NCBI RefSeq assembly: GCF_009746625.1
Contig: NZ_VWXL01000014.1
Location: 248,001 to 312,000 of the forward strand
Direction: 5' to 3'
Length of the DNA: 64,000 nucleotides
DNA from: Caproicibacter fermentans
GTDB lineage: Bacteria > Bacillota > Clostridia > Oscillospirales > Acutalibacteraceae
Position 1 is the first letter of the stretch, and each line of letters starts with the position of its first letter. The position numbers and the translations under genes are program-made. The notes beneath the pieces are model-generated. The model made no database searches and had not been told where the DNA came from. It saw nothing but the letters and a program-made list of their open reading frames with translations. Below are positions 1 to 8,136 of this stretch, piece after piece.

Positions 1-270
1 GTGGAGGAATACGAAATTATCCGCCTGATCGACTGGGAGGGCCTCAGCCAGGAACAGGCTGCCGGAGAAATGGGAGTCGCGCGTTCCACGGTGCAGAGAA
101 TTTACGGGGAAGCCCGCAAAAAGCTGGCGGACTGCCTGGTAAACGGAAGGCCGCTGAAAATCGGCGGAGGAAGCTACCGCCTGTGTTCCGGCGGCGAGCT
201 TTGCGCCCGGCGCAGGCATTGCTGCCCGTCTCTTCCGGAGCATTCGCCGGATGCGCAACACAAAACATAA
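1..270 (+). CDS. DUF134 (UPF0251) family DNA-binding protein, 5'-truncated
   Basis: This is the C-terminal part of a DUF134/UPF0251 predicted DNA-binding protein. The visible sequence runs through [20 protein letters not shown] and [16 protein letters not shown], a sigma-70 region-4-like helix-turn-helix typical of the family, then [12 protein letters not shown]. The family normally begins about 40 residues earlier with a Cys/Arg-rich stretch, so the GTG at base 1 is an internal codon and the true start lies upstream of the window. The tail is Cys-rich (LCARRRHCC). No partner gene can be seen because the upstream side is missing. Regulatory targets are not known. Confidence 0.85.
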   Translation: MEEYEIIRLIDWEGLSQEQAAGEMGVARSTVQRIYGEARKKLADCLVNGRPLKIGGGSYRLCSGGELCARRRHCCPSLPEHSPDAQHKT

Positions 271-276
271 CTTTGA

Positions 277-307
277 AAGGCCTCCGATGCCAACCGGGGG
301 CCTTTTT
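277..307. terminator. Bidirectional intrinsic terminator
   Basis: The arm AAGGCCTCC pairs with GGGGGCCTT around a 10-base loop (9 pairs including one G-U), followed by a short T-run. It lies between the end of the DUF134 gene and the 3' end of the convergent ABC permease gene and can serve both. Confidence 0.75.
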
Positions 308-319
308 CCGTACCATGAT

Positions 320-1066
320 TTAAATTTGCTCGGTTTCTCCTATTTGCCGGAACCGCCAGGCCGCGAGCAAGAACGTCAGAATGCCAAATCCCAGAACCGC
401 CGCCAGGGACAGGAGTCCGTCCAAATCGGTTTGCATCCGATAGGCCAGCCCGTAAAACGATTGCAGCGCATAGGTTGCAGGGAAGATGCGCCCCAGCCAT
501 AAAAACGGTTCGGGAAGCATGGAGGAAGGAAACATGATCCCGCTGAACAGAATGGAGGGCATAAAAACCAGCATGGAAATTACGGTGGCCTGCGACTGTC
601 CGCGTGAACAGGACCCGATCAGCATGCCGGCCCCGACGCTGGCAGCCAGGAAAACCGCGGCCGCGGCAAAGTACAGCGGCGGGGACTGAGGAACCTGTGA
701 GTGAAACAGGACCGGAGAAAGAACATAAATAACGCATGAGACAAGAAACAGGTGCAAAAATGTGCTGACGGAGTGAACGGACAGCACTGCCGATGTCGGA
801 ATTCCATTGACTCGGAAGGCACGCAGCGTCCCGGATTCTCTCAGGTGGACAAGCGGCGTCGGGGAACCCATCACTGCGCCCATTGTCGCGGCAAAGATGG
901 TCATGGTGGCGGCGAGGGTTGTTTTCATCTGCGGATTGATGGAGGAAAACACCGCACCCATCACGGCAAAAAAGATCAGGGGCATCATATAAAAACTGAG
1001 AAGAAATCCTCTGTCACGCAGATCCATTTTAAACTGAATCATCAGGTAACGAAAAAAAGCGTTCAT
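320..1066 (-). CDS. ABC-2 type transporter permease
   Basis: A 248-residue integral membrane protein of the ABC-2 permease family. It has about six hydrophobic segments: near residues 20-40, 52-70, 95-118, 130-150, 160-180 and 220-240. The motif PSILFSGIMFP is typical of the fifth helix region, followed by an amphipathic FPATYALQSFYG. It starts with ATG five bases after the stop of the upstream ATPase gene, so the two are translationally linked and form an exporter. The substrate cannot be read from the sequence. Family members export drugs, antibiotics, lipids or peptides. The upstream MerR regulator suggests induction by a small molecule. Confidence 0.85.
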   Translation of the reverse strand: MNAFFRYLMIQFKMDLRDRGFLLSFYMMPLIFFAVMGAVFSSINPQMKTTLAATMTIFAATMGAVMGSPTPLVHLRESGTLRAFRVNGIPTSAVLSVHSVSTFLHLFLVSCVIYVLSPVLFHSQVPQSPPLYFAAAAVFLAASVGAGMLIGSCSRGQSQATVISMLVFMPSILFSGIMFPSSMLPEPFLWLGRIFPATYALQSFYGLAYRMQTDLDGLLSLAAVLGFGILTFLLAAWRFRQIGETEQI

Positions 1067-1071
1067 ATCCG

Positions 1072-1977
1072 TCAGGCTCCTTTCACAAGCTCCAGAAATC
1101 GTTCTTCAAGGCTGGGGCGTTCCACACGAAGGTCATCCACGGAATCCTCCCGATCGGAGATTTGCCGGAACAGCTCGGTGATGGTGAGAACAAGGTCGCG
1201 GCATTTCCATTCCAGGTAACCGTCTTTTTCGCGGACAAACGCGGCGCCGCTCAGGTCGGAACCGGGCAGCAGGGAGCCCCTTGCCGTTCTCAGCCGGATC
1301 CTGGTTTCTTGATTACCGGCTGCCGTCACTTCTTCGGGCGTGCCGCAGACGGCAATTTTCCCGTTTAATAAAATCGCGATTCTGTCACACAGGTCTTCCG
1401 CTTCCGCCATATCGTGCGTGGCCAGCAGGACTGTAACACCCTGTGCCCGAATCTTTCTGATTTTATCATGGAGCAATGCCCGGCTTTGTACATCCAATCC
1501 GGCGGTCGGCTCATCCAGAACCACCACTTCCGGATTTTTTACCAGCGCAAGCGCTAGGTTCAGCCGGCGTTTCTGTCCGGTGGAAAGCTGCCGGTATTGC
1601 TTTTTCATCAGATCCTGCAGGCCGAACTCCTCAATCAGGCCCTCCGGCGCGGAACCGGACGACCAGGCTTCGGTCAGCTCCAGTGCTTCGCCGACCAGAA
1701 TGTACTCCGGCAGGGAAGAGGACTGAAGCTGCACGCCCAGTTTTTTTCGCAGAACCGAGGCTTCCCGGAACGGGTCGCAGCCGGCAATCCGGATGTGTCC
1801 CGCGTCCGCGCGGCGCATTCCCTCCAGACATTCCAGAGTGGTCGTCTTGCCGGCCCCGTTTGGTCCCAGAAGGCCGAATACTTCGCCCCGGCGGACTTCA
1901 AGGTCGGCGCCGTTTACCGCGGTGAACGCGCTGTACCTTTTCACAAGGTTTTGAATACTGACTATGGATTCACTCAT
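1072..1977 (-). CDS. ABC transporter ATP-binding protein (ABC-2 exporter)
   Basis: A 301-residue ATPase partner of the adjacent ABC-2 permease. Walker A is GPNGAGKT at residues 38-45, the signature is LSTGQ at 131-135, and Walker B is VVVLDEP at 151-157, followed by a switch histidine in LLATHDM. The C-terminal extension of about 80 residues is of the CcmA/drug-exporter type. An in-frame ATG lies 90 bases upstream, but the ATG at 1977 has the good ribosome site GGAGG six bases away and overlaps the 3' end of the MerR gene by eight bases. I therefore prefer it. MerR regulator, ATPase and permease form one operon. Confidence 0.88.
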   Translation of the reverse strand: MSESIVSIQNLVKRYSAFTAVNGADLEVRRGEVFGLLGPNGAGKTTTLECLEGMRRADAGHIRIAGCDPFREASVLRKKLGVQLQSSSLPEYILVGEALELTEAWSSGSAPEGLIEEFGLQDLMKKQYRQLSTGQKRRLNLALALVKNPEVVVLDEPTAGLDVQSRALLHDKIRKIRAQGVTVLLATHDMAEAEDLCDRIAILLNGKIAVCGTPEEVTAAGNQETRIRLRTARGSLLPGSDLSGAAFVREKDGYLEWKCRDLVLTITELFRQISDREDSVDDLRVERPSLEERFLELVKGA

Positions 1978-2773
1978 GATGGTTTTCCTCCTGTTCAGGC
2001 AAATGAATATGATTGCTTTGAAAATAAAAGGTGAGCGCGTCCGCGAGGAAATGATGGATTGCGTCACGGAAATCTTCCGTATCGGCAGGCCAGTTTTTCG
2101 TGTCGCTGCCGGCGGACATCAGCGATTTCAGCAGGTCCGCGTCTCCCTGTGTAAACTCCGTTACCATTTCCCACCAGCGCGCGGCAAGGGCCTGCCCTTC
2201 CCTGCCTCTTGGATCAGCCCCTTTTTGATGCAGCGTTTTCAACTCATTGAAACGTTCCTCAGCCTTTTCTACAAATTCCTGACTCTGTTCCGACTGTCCG
2301 AACCGGTCCTGGATCTTTTTCACCTCTTCTCCGTTGAAATATCGCAGAACAAAGGCGTAGGGATTCCCCTGTTTCATCAGTTTCATTAAAATCATCAGCC
2401 GATCGATTCCGACGTCCTGCTGTTCCCCGATTTCACTGATTACGGCGTCAAGTGCGGCGATCATTTTCCGCAGATTCTCCACCTGCCGGGTGAGAATCTC
2501 GCGCTGTTCGGTAAACATGGCCTTCAAATTTTCGGCGTCCTTGTTCCGCAGGAGCTTCCTTTCGATCTCTTCCAGAGAAAAACCGAACGACTTCAGAAAC
2601 AGAATCTGTTGTAGTTTGATGACGTCGTCGCGGGTATACATTCTGCGCCCGCCCTTGCTTAACATCGCTTTCAGCAGCCCCGTTCTGTCGTAGTACTGGA
2701 GCGTTCTCACAGTTACTCCCACAAGTTCGGAAAGTTCTCCAATTGTAAAATACTGCTTTTTTGGTTCATTCAT
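1970..2773 (-). CDS. MerR family regulator with TipAS-like effector domain
   Basis: A 267-residue transcription factor. The N-terminal winged helix-turn-helix (residues about 9-75) contains FTIGELSELVGVTVRTLQYY and a KGGRRMYTRDD wing, as in MerR/TipA/BmrR proteins. A coiled-coil dimerisation helix follows near residues 80-125. The C-terminal 130 residues resemble the TipAS drug-binding domain (WWEMVTEFTQGD). As the first gene of the exporter operon it probably senses a hydrophobic toxin or antibiotic and activates the transporter. Its own promoter has the 19-base spacer typical of MerR targets. Confidence 0.85.
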   Translation of the reverse strand: MNEPKKQYFTIGELSELVGVTVRTLQYYDRTGLLKAMLSKGGRRMYTRDDVIKLQQILFLKSFGFSLEEIERKLLRNKDAENLKAMFTEQREILTRQVENLRKMIAALDAVISEIGEQQDVGIDRLMILMKLMKQGNPYAFVLRYFNGEEVKKIQDRFGQSEQSQEFVEKAEERFNELKTLHQKGADPRGREGQALAARWWEMVTEFTQGDADLLKSLMSAGSDTKNWPADTEDFRDAIHHFLADALTFYFQSNHIHLPEQEENHHE

Positions 2774-2798
2774 ATTGCATCGTCTCCTGACAAATTCA

Positions 2799-2829
2799 AG
2801 TTTACTACATTACGTAACGTCATGTGCAA
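2799..2829 (-). promoter_or_regulatory. MerR-type promoter with 19-bp spacer and dyad operator
   Basis: On the minus strand TTGCAC (2829-2824) and TAAACT (2804-2799) are separated by 19 bases instead of 17. A near-perfect 14-base dyad, ACATTACGTAACGT in plus-strand sense, occupies 2807-2820 within the spacer. Long spacers over a dyad are characteristic of promoters untwisted by MerR proteins. The encoded regulator begins 26 bases downstream. Confidence 0.6.
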
Positions 2830-2837
2830 GAGCTTTT

Positions 2838-2863
2838 AAAAAAAGACGCCCTTTTCGGGCGCC
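2838..2863 (-). terminator. Intrinsic terminator of the DtxR-type gene
   Basis: On the minus strand GGCGCCC pairs with GGGCGTC over a five-base loop and is followed by seven T. It begins just after the stop codon of the DtxR/MntR-type gene. Confidence 0.85.
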
Positions 2864-2864
2864 G

Positions 2865-3341
2865 TTAAAGGCGGCTTTTAAATTCGGTAAATCTTTTCCG
2901 CGATTCCGGGTCGGACTGAAAGAACTCCAGCATGGTTTTAAGGCACGCAACTGTTTTTTCACTGAGCGAATGCTCAATCAATTCGGTTTCTTCCAGAGAA
3001 TCGCTGCTCCCCGCCAGCAGCAGAAACTGTTCGACGGTATTATGGCGTTCCAGCAGGTATTCACCCGCATTGAGCCCCGCTTCCGTCAAAAGTATAATTT
3101 CATACCGGTCGTATTTTAAATAACCCATTTCTGCGAGCTTCATCATCATTTTTGAGGCGGAAGACGGCTTCACATGCAGCAGCTCCGACAGCCTGCCGAC
3201 CCGCGTATAGCCGTCTTTGCTGCACAGACGGAAAATCATTTCCAAATAATCCTCCATCGCGGGCGTCAGCTGCCCCTCCTTCTGGCTGATCAACTGGTAT
3301 CCCCGGAAGGTGCGAAATTCGGCTTTCTGTTCATGGTTCAT
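2865..3341 (-). CDS. DtxR/MntR family metal-dependent transcriptional regulator
   Basis: A 158-residue DtxR-family repressor. Residues 25-85 form the winged helix (LTPAMEDYLEMIF, then VGRLSELLHVKPSSASKMM), and residues 86-158 the metal-binding and dimerisation domain. RHNTVEQFL and ETELIEHSLSEKT carry the conserved Glu/His positions. It has no SH3-like third domain, which matches the manganese-type MntR length rather than the iron-type DtxR/IdeR. The ATG at 3341 is preferred over an in-frame codon 45 bases upstream because GAAGG lies about 12 bases ahead and the family alignment begins there. It stands alone, with no metal transporter adjacent. Confidence 0.8.
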   Translation of the reverse strand: MNHEQKAEFRTFRGYQLISQKEGQLTPAMEDYLEMIFRLCSKDGYTRVGRLSELLHVKPSSASKMMMKLAEMGYLKYDRYEIILLTEAGLNAGEYLLERHNTVEQFLLLAGSSDSLEETELIEHSLSEKTVACLKTMLEFFQSDPESRKRFTEFKSRL

Positions 3342-3378
3342 CAAATCAGATCCTTCCGTGTAGTCAATACAATATATT

Positions 3379-3392
3379 CCAAACACGTTTGG
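3379..3392. promoter_or_regulatory. Palindrome, candidate operator of the DtxR-type gene
   Basis: CCAAACACGTTTGG is a perfect inverted repeat of six bases with a two-base centre, 38 bases upstream of the DtxR-type start. It lies just upstream of a TATATT box on the minus strand. The position would suit autoregulation, but the binding protein is not proved. Confidence 0.4.
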
Positions 3393-3441
3393 ATTCAGAA
3401 CACATGATTTAGCCGAATGAAAACATTTTGCCTTTTTTCCC

Positions 3442-5157
3442 TCAGACCTCGTCCGCTTTCAGGCGAAGCTGACTCAGCAGCTGCCGGAGCAGTTCCGACT
3501 GCCCGGAAAGCTCTTCTCCGGCCGCGGCGCTTTGAGACGACAAATCCGCGTTTGCCCTGACCACCGCGCCGACCTGTCTTGCGGCCAGCGCCGCCTGCTT
3601 GGATTCTTCCGCCTGATCTTTGAAAGCGGCGGTTATTTTCCCGATGCTTCCGTTGATTCTTACGAATCTGTCTGTGGCTTTTTCCAGTTCAAAGGCCGTT
3701 GCTTTCGCTTTTTCGCAGCCCTCTCCGATTCTCTGCACGGAGTCTCCGATCAGAAGGTTTGTCTGTTTTGCGGCGGCTGCCGTTCGCTCCGCGAGCGAAC
3801 GCACCTCCGCGGCGACAACCGTGAAACCGCGGCCCGCGCTGCCGACCCTTGCCGCTTCTACGGATGCATTCAGCGCGAGAAGATTGGTTTGGAACGCGAT
3901 GGAATCGATCTGCGACAGAACCAGCCGCATCTGTTCGGCGGAGCTTCGGATTCCCTCCATGATCTCAAGAAGCTGCTTCATTTGACGGTCGCTCTCCGTA
4001 ACGCTCATCAGGGCGGCGCCTGTGTCTTTTGAAATTCTGGCAATATCATCCGCGTTTTCTCTTGCCTCTTGGTGAATCGCGCTGACGGCGTCCGTCAGGC
4101 GCGCAACGCCGTTGCTTTGATCGTCGGCGCCCCGGGCGACCGCCTGCGCGCTTTCCGAAACCTGCGCCGCGCCGATTTCAATTTGGCCTGCCGAGCAACT
4201 GATCTGTGAGAAGGAGCCGCCGATCGTATTGCGCAGAAGGTTGACGGAACGGGTCAGCGGGGCGAAATCGCCCGGAAAGTCCGGCAGATCCTCTGCGGTA
4301 AAATCCCCTTCCGAAAGGCTTTTGAGGGCGGCGGCAATCTGCGAAACAGAAAGCTGAAGCCGGCGGAAAGATGCGTTCAGAGAATCGGCAAGATCGCCGA
4401 TTTCGTCCCGTTCCGCGTAGGAAATCACCTGGCCCAGGTCGCCGTTTGAAAACTGCCGTGCGGTTTTTGAAATAGCCGCGAGAGGCTGGCCGATGGAACG
4501 GGAAAACCGAATGCCGAAGCACAGGGAGGCGGCCACCACGCACAGTGAGAAGACACCCTGAATCAGAAACAGAGCCCGGGTCTTTCGCCGGGCGCCGTCC
4601 TCCGCGCCGGCGGCGGCACGGTTTTGAATCTCCATGAAATTCTGGTAATGCTGCAAAATGGTATCTTCCGGAGCGACGGAGTTCTGCAAAAGGCTGTCCG
4701 CCTGGGCCAACTGGTTGCTGTCGGCCGCTTTCAGGGAACCGGTGATGTCCGGCTCGAATTCCTGCTGAAACAGCTTTGAAGCCGCCGTCAGTTCCGCTGC
4801 GGCGCTTTTCTCCTGTTCCGCTTGCAGCAGCTTCGCTTCGTAAGAGCGGTACGCGGCCAGATTCTTCTCAATGGACTTTTGATCCGCTTCGAACAGCTCG
4901 GAATTGTGAAAATTGATTACGGCGTCCCGCGCCGCCGACTCGATTCTTGAAAGGCTTGTCATTGCGCGGGCGGCGACCGGCAGGCGCTGCGCCATCCGGT
5001 TGGAGTCGGAGACCGCCGAATTTGCCGCGCTCGTTCCGTAAATTCCCATGGCGGCCACAACCGCGGAGGCAGCCGAGACCGCGCAGAACGCGAACACCAG
5101 CTTTAAGGTGATGCCGCGGCGCTTTTCTTGTCTTTTTCGCACTGTTTTTTTTATCAT
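3442..5157 (-). CDS. Methyl-accepting chemotaxis protein
   Basis: A 571-residue transmembrane chemoreceptor. TM1 is at about residues 18-40. A helical extracytoplasmic sensor of about 150 residues (4HB_MCP type) lies between the membrane spans. TM2 is near 194-217, a HAMP domain near 218-270, and a long coiled-coil signalling domain fills the rest. The signalling tip at 417-447 contains IAFQTNLLALNASVEAAR and GRGFTVVAAEVRSLAERT, the near-invariant CheA/CheW contact region. No CheB/CheR-docking pentapeptide is evident at the C-terminus. No flagellar or che genes are nearby, so this is an orphan receptor. Its ligand is unknown. Confidence 0.92.
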   Translation of the reverse strand: MIKKTVRKRQEKRRGITLKLVFAFCAVSAASAVVAAMGIYGTSAANSAVSDSNRMAQRLPVAARAMTSLSRIESAARDAVINFHNSELFEADQKSIEKNLAAYRSYEAKLLQAEQEKSAAAELTAASKLFQQEFEPDITGSLKAADSNQLAQADSLLQNSVAPEDTILQHYQNFMEIQNRAAAGAEDGARRKTRALFLIQGVFSLCVVAASLCFGIRFSRSIGQPLAAISKTARQFSNGDLGQVISYAERDEIGDLADSLNASFRRLQLSVSQIAAALKSLSEGDFTAEDLPDFPGDFAPLTRSVNLLRNTIGGSFSQISCSAGQIEIGAAQVSESAQAVARGADDQSNGVARLTDAVSAIHQEARENADDIARISKDTGAALMSVTESDRQMKQLLEIMEGIRSSAEQMRLVLSQIDSIAFQTNLLALNASVEAARVGSAGRGFTVVAAEVRSLAERTAAAAKQTNLLIGDSVQRIGEGCEKAKATAFELEKATDRFVRINGSIGKITAAFKDQAEESKQAALAARQVGAVVRANADLSSQSAAAGEELSGQSELLRQLLSQLRLKADEV

Positions 5158-5282
5158 ATTTACAATTTCTCCTTATCCCTTTTCTGCAATCAGTATACCG
5201 TGATAAATGGAAGAGTCAGTTAAGATTGCGTTCAGGAATTGTTAGAAAATGAGAAAAGTTTTAACCTTCTTTTTACGTGCTG

Positions 5283-5314
5283 TTAACAGGAAAAATATCC
5301 CGATGAATTATAAT
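5283..5314 (+). promoter_or_regulatory. Possible promoter of the EAL-CBS-GGDEF gene
   Basis: A perfect TATAAT at 5309-5314 lies 45 bases before the GTG start. The best -35-like element, TTAACA at 5283-5288, is 20 bases away, which is long for a standard promoter. Only the -10 box is convincing. Confidence 0.4.
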
Positions 5315-5358
5315 AGGCACGAATCGGATCGAAAAGAAGCGGAAAGAAAGGGATCAAA

Positions 5359-7113
5359 GTGGACGAAAAGCTCACCGAAGACCTTAACAGGATTATTGAC
5401 GGGGAATGCATCAAAACCGTTTTTCAGCCGATCGTTTCGCTGCGGGACGGTTCCTCTTTGGGGCACGAGGCCCTCAGCCGAATGACCTGTGACACGAGCA
5501 TTCGCAATCCAGAGCAGCTGTTTCAGGCGGCGGGCGAAAGCGACCGGCTGTGGGACCTGGAACTGCTCTGCCGCACGACCGCCCTGAAAACCGCTTTTTT
5601 GAACTCGGAACACGCGGCTTATGAGAAAAAGCTGTTCCTGAACGTGAATCCGAACATTATGCACGACGATAAGTTCCGCCAGGGCTTTACGTGCCAGTAC
5701 TTAAAGCAATACGGCATCCGGCCTGAAAATATTATTTTTGAGATTACGGAACGCAACGCGGTTGCCGACATGCAGGGATTCGTCGGTACGGTGGAGCATT
5801 ACAAGGGTCAGAATTACCATATCGCGGTGGACGATGCCGGCGCGGGTTATTCCGGGCTGAATCTGATCGGCGACATCCGTCCGCATTATATCAAACTCGA
5901 TATGAACCTGATCCGCGGAATCGACCGCGACAACATCCGCTACGCTCTGGTGAAAAGCATGGTGGAACTTTCCCAGACGGCCGGTATCTGCCTGATCGCG
6001 GAGGGGGTCGAGACCCGGCGGGAGCTGGTTACGCTGGTGGACCTTGGCGTTCAGTACGCGCAGGGATATTTTCTTTGCAGGCCGGATGAGGAGATACGGG
6101 ACGCAGACCCGGCTGTGAAAGACCTGATTCTTGAGCTGAACCGCAGAAAAAAGCATGTGCTCGGGACCCAGGCCAGCAATATTTATATCTCGAATATCTG
6201 CACGCCGACCCAAACGATTCGTCCGGAAATGAAAGTGGAGACGGTATTCGACAAGCTGAAAAACGATCCGGACGCCTTCGGCTGTTGTGTGGTGAAGGAC
6301 GGGGCGGTTCTGGGAGTCGTGACAAAGTCCCATCTTGTCCTGCAGCTCAGCGGGCGGTACGGATTCAGTCTGCACCAGAATAAGCCAGTTTCCTTCTTAA
6401 TGGATACCGACTTTTTATCTGTGGAATCCACCACGCCGATCAACGCGGTTTCCAACGCGGCCATGTCGCGCCCGCCGGAAAAGCTCTACGACTTTATCGT
6501 GGTCACGCGCGACGGGAAATATCTGGGGACCGTCACCATCAAAGACCTTTTGCAGAAAACTACGGAAATCGAAGTGGTCAACGCAAAATATCAGAATCCT
6601 TTGACGGGGCTGCCGGGGAACGTGCTGATCGAGCATAAGATCAGCCAATGCCTGGCGTGTGAAAAGCCTTACTGTGTGATTTATTTTGATATAGATAATT
6701 TCAAGGCATATAACGATGTGTATGGGTTTGAAAACGGAGATTCCGTGATCAAACTGCTTGCGGATGTTCTTCAGGAACACCTTCCGAACGACCAGTTTGT
6801 CGGCCATGTGGGCGGTGATGATTTTGTCGCCGTAATGCAGTGCGAAGCGGGCCGGGAATACTGTGAGCGGGTTATCGGGGATTTTCGGCAAAGAATCCTG
6901 AAATTTTATAATCCGCAGGATGTTCGGAACGGGTACATCATAGCGGAGAACAGAAAGGGCAGAAGGGAAAAATTTCCTCTGATTTCCATTTCCGCCGCGG
7001 GAATTCTGGACCGGAACGCCCGGTCTCACGACCGGCTTGAGCTGACGGAAGAGCTGGCAAGACTGAAAAAGAAAAGTAAACAGCAAAAAGGAGACAGTAT
7101 TTGCTGGCTGTAA
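5359..7113 (+). CDS. EAL-CBS-GGDEF cyclic-di-GMP signalling protein
   Basis: A 584-residue cytoplasmic protein with an unusual domain order. The EAL phosphodiesterase domain spans about residues 15-245 (HEAL at 36-39, VDDAGAGYSGL near 157-167, KLD at 179-181, AEGVETRREL near 214-223). A pair of CBS domains covers about 275-405. A GGDEF domain covers about 408-560, with DPLTG-like NPLTGLPGN and GGDDF at 485-489. The EAL catalytic positions look intact. GGDDF replaces GGDEF, a conservative change that may keep diguanylate cyclase or GTP-binding activity. CBS domains suggest control by adenine nucleotides. The start is GTG with AAAGGG seven bases upstream. No membrane segment is seen. Confidence 0.9.
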   Translation: MDEKLTEDLNRIIDGECIKTVFQPIVSLRDGSSLGHEALSRMTCDTSIRNPEQLFQAAGESDRLWDLELLCRTTALKTAFLNSEHAAYEKKLFLNVNPNIMHDDKFRQGFTCQYLKQYGIRPENIIFEITERNAVADMQGFVGTVEHYKGQNYHIAVDDAGAGYSGLNLIGDIRPHYIKLDMNLIRGIDRDNIRYALVKSMVELSQTAGICLIAEGVETRRELVTLVDLGVQYAQGYFLCRPDEEIRDADPAVKDLILELNRRKKHVLGTQASNIYISNICTPTQTIRPEMKVETVFDKLKNDPDAFGCCVVKDGAVLGVVTKSHLVLQLSGRYGFSLHQNKPVSFLMDTDFLSVESTTPINAVSNAAMSRPPEKLYDFIVVTRDGKYLGTVTIKDLLQKTTEIEVVNAKYQNPLTGLPGNVLIEHKISQCLACEKPYCVIYFDIDNFKAYNDVYGFENGDSVIKLLADVLQEHLPNDQFVGHVGGDDFVAVMQCEAGREYCERVIGDFRQRILKFYNPQDVRNGYIIAENRKGRREKFPLISISAAGILDRNARSHDRLELTEELARLKKKSKQQKGDSICWL

Positions 7114-7133
7114 ATCCATTCCTTTTCAAAAAA

Positions 7134-7165
7134 TTAACAAGTTGTTAATAAAGCTCATGTATAAT
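7134..7165 (+). promoter_or_regulatory. Palindrome plus -10 box upstream of the phospholipase-like gene
   Basis: TTAACAAGTTGTTAA (7134-7148) is a perfect 15-base palindrome. It sits immediately before a consensus TATAAT at 7160-7165, 34 bases upstream of the TTG start. It could be an operator overlapping the -35 region. No regulator can be assigned. Confidence 0.4.
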
Positions 7166-7198
7166 TTGTATTAACGCCTTGAAAAGGAGAGGAATTGT

Positions 7199-7984
7199 TT
7201 GCCGGGACTTTACGCGCATTTTTTATTCGGATTGAAAGTGAAGGACTTGCTGCCGGAAGATTTACTGCGTGTGGTCGAGGACCATCGGGAAGAATATCTT
7301 TTGGGACTTCAGGGCCCCGACCTTTTGTTCTATTATCATCCGCTGCGCAGAAAGCCGGTCACGGGTGTGAAAATTCATTGGGAGCCGGCCTCCGGTTTCA
7401 TGGAAAATGCGGCCAGCGTGCTGCGGGAAAACAGCGGTGATGCCGGCCGGCTGGCATATATCATCGGCTTTATCTGTCATTTTACACTGGACAGCGGCTG
7501 TCATCCGGTGATCCGGGAATTTATGAAGCAGGACGGACTGTCGCATGCGGCGATCGAGACGGAATTCGACCGCCTGCTGATGCGCCGGCAGCGCGTGGAC
7601 CCCAACCTGTTTTCCCCGAAACCGCTGATTCCAAAGGGCAGCGGCGCGACAGCCTGCGCCGTACCGTTTTATCCGGATGCGGTACATAAACAGCTTGACC
7701 GCAGCCTGTTTTTTATGAGGTGCTGCCTTTCCGTTCTGTATTCACCCAGAAAAACACTGAAGAAGGCATTGAAAATTCTGATTTTTATCACGGGATTTTC
7801 CAAAAAGGGAAAGGGGCTGGTCGCGGGGAGTGCTCCGGACCCGGAATGCTCGCAGGCGGTGGACCATCTGCTTTTTGTTTTTTCTGACGCTCCGGCGACG
7901 GCATTGGAGCAGATCGAAAATTTTCTCAGCGCTGTTGAAGGAGACGTGCCGCTGAACGAGCGGTTCGAAAGGAATTTTGAATAG
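7199..7984 (+). CDS. Zinc-dependent phospholipase C domain protein
   Basis: A 261-residue protein of the zinc-dependent phospholipase C/S1-P1 nuclease-like superfamily (Pfam Zn_dep_PLC type). It opens with PGLYAHFLFG and continues with LGLQGPDLLFYY, IIGFICHFTLDSGCHPVI and HAAIETEFDRLL. These His/Asp/Glu positions normally hold the zinc ions. There is no signal peptide, so unlike secreted toxins it probably acts in the cytoplasm or on its membrane face. The TTG start is chosen because AAGGAGAGG precedes it by six bases. The gene stands alone between terminators. The true substrate is unknown. Confidence 0.75.
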   Translation: MPGLYAHFLFGLKVKDLLPEDLLRVVEDHREEYLLGLQGPDLLFYYHPLRRKPVTGVKIHWEPASGFMENAASVLRENSGDAGRLAYIIGFICHFTLDSGCHPVIREFMKQDGLSHAAIETEFDRLLMRRQRVDPNLFSPKPLIPKGSGATACAVPFYPDAVHKQLDRSLFFMRCCLSVLYSPRKTLKKALKILIFITGFSKKGKGLVAGSAPDPECSQAVDHLLFVFSDAPATALEQIENFLSAVEGDVPLNERFERNFE

Positions 7985-7997
7985 GAGTCTGCTTGAA

Positions 7998-8031
7998 CCC
8001 CCGGCGGGAGATGCCGGGGATTTTACTTTTT
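7998..8031 (+). terminator. Intrinsic terminator
   Basis: CCCCGGC pairs with GCCGGGG over a seven-base loop and is followed by ATTTTACTTTTTT, 15 bases after the stop of the phospholipase-like gene. Confidence 0.75.
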
Positions 8032-8057
8032 TAGGGACAAATCTGTGATTTTGTCTG

Positions 8058-8086
8058 TTGTAATATTTGGTAAAGAATCATATAAT
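8058..8086 (+). promoter_or_regulatory. Sigma-A promoter of the glycosyltransferase operon
   Basis: TTGTAA (8058-8063), a 17-base spacer and a perfect TATAAT (8081-8086) lie 51 bases upstream of the glycosyltransferase start. Confidence 0.75.
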
Positions 8087-8136
8087 GGAAATAAGGTTAT
8101 ACATAGAAAGATACTTGGTTGGAAAGGAAGAGGTAC

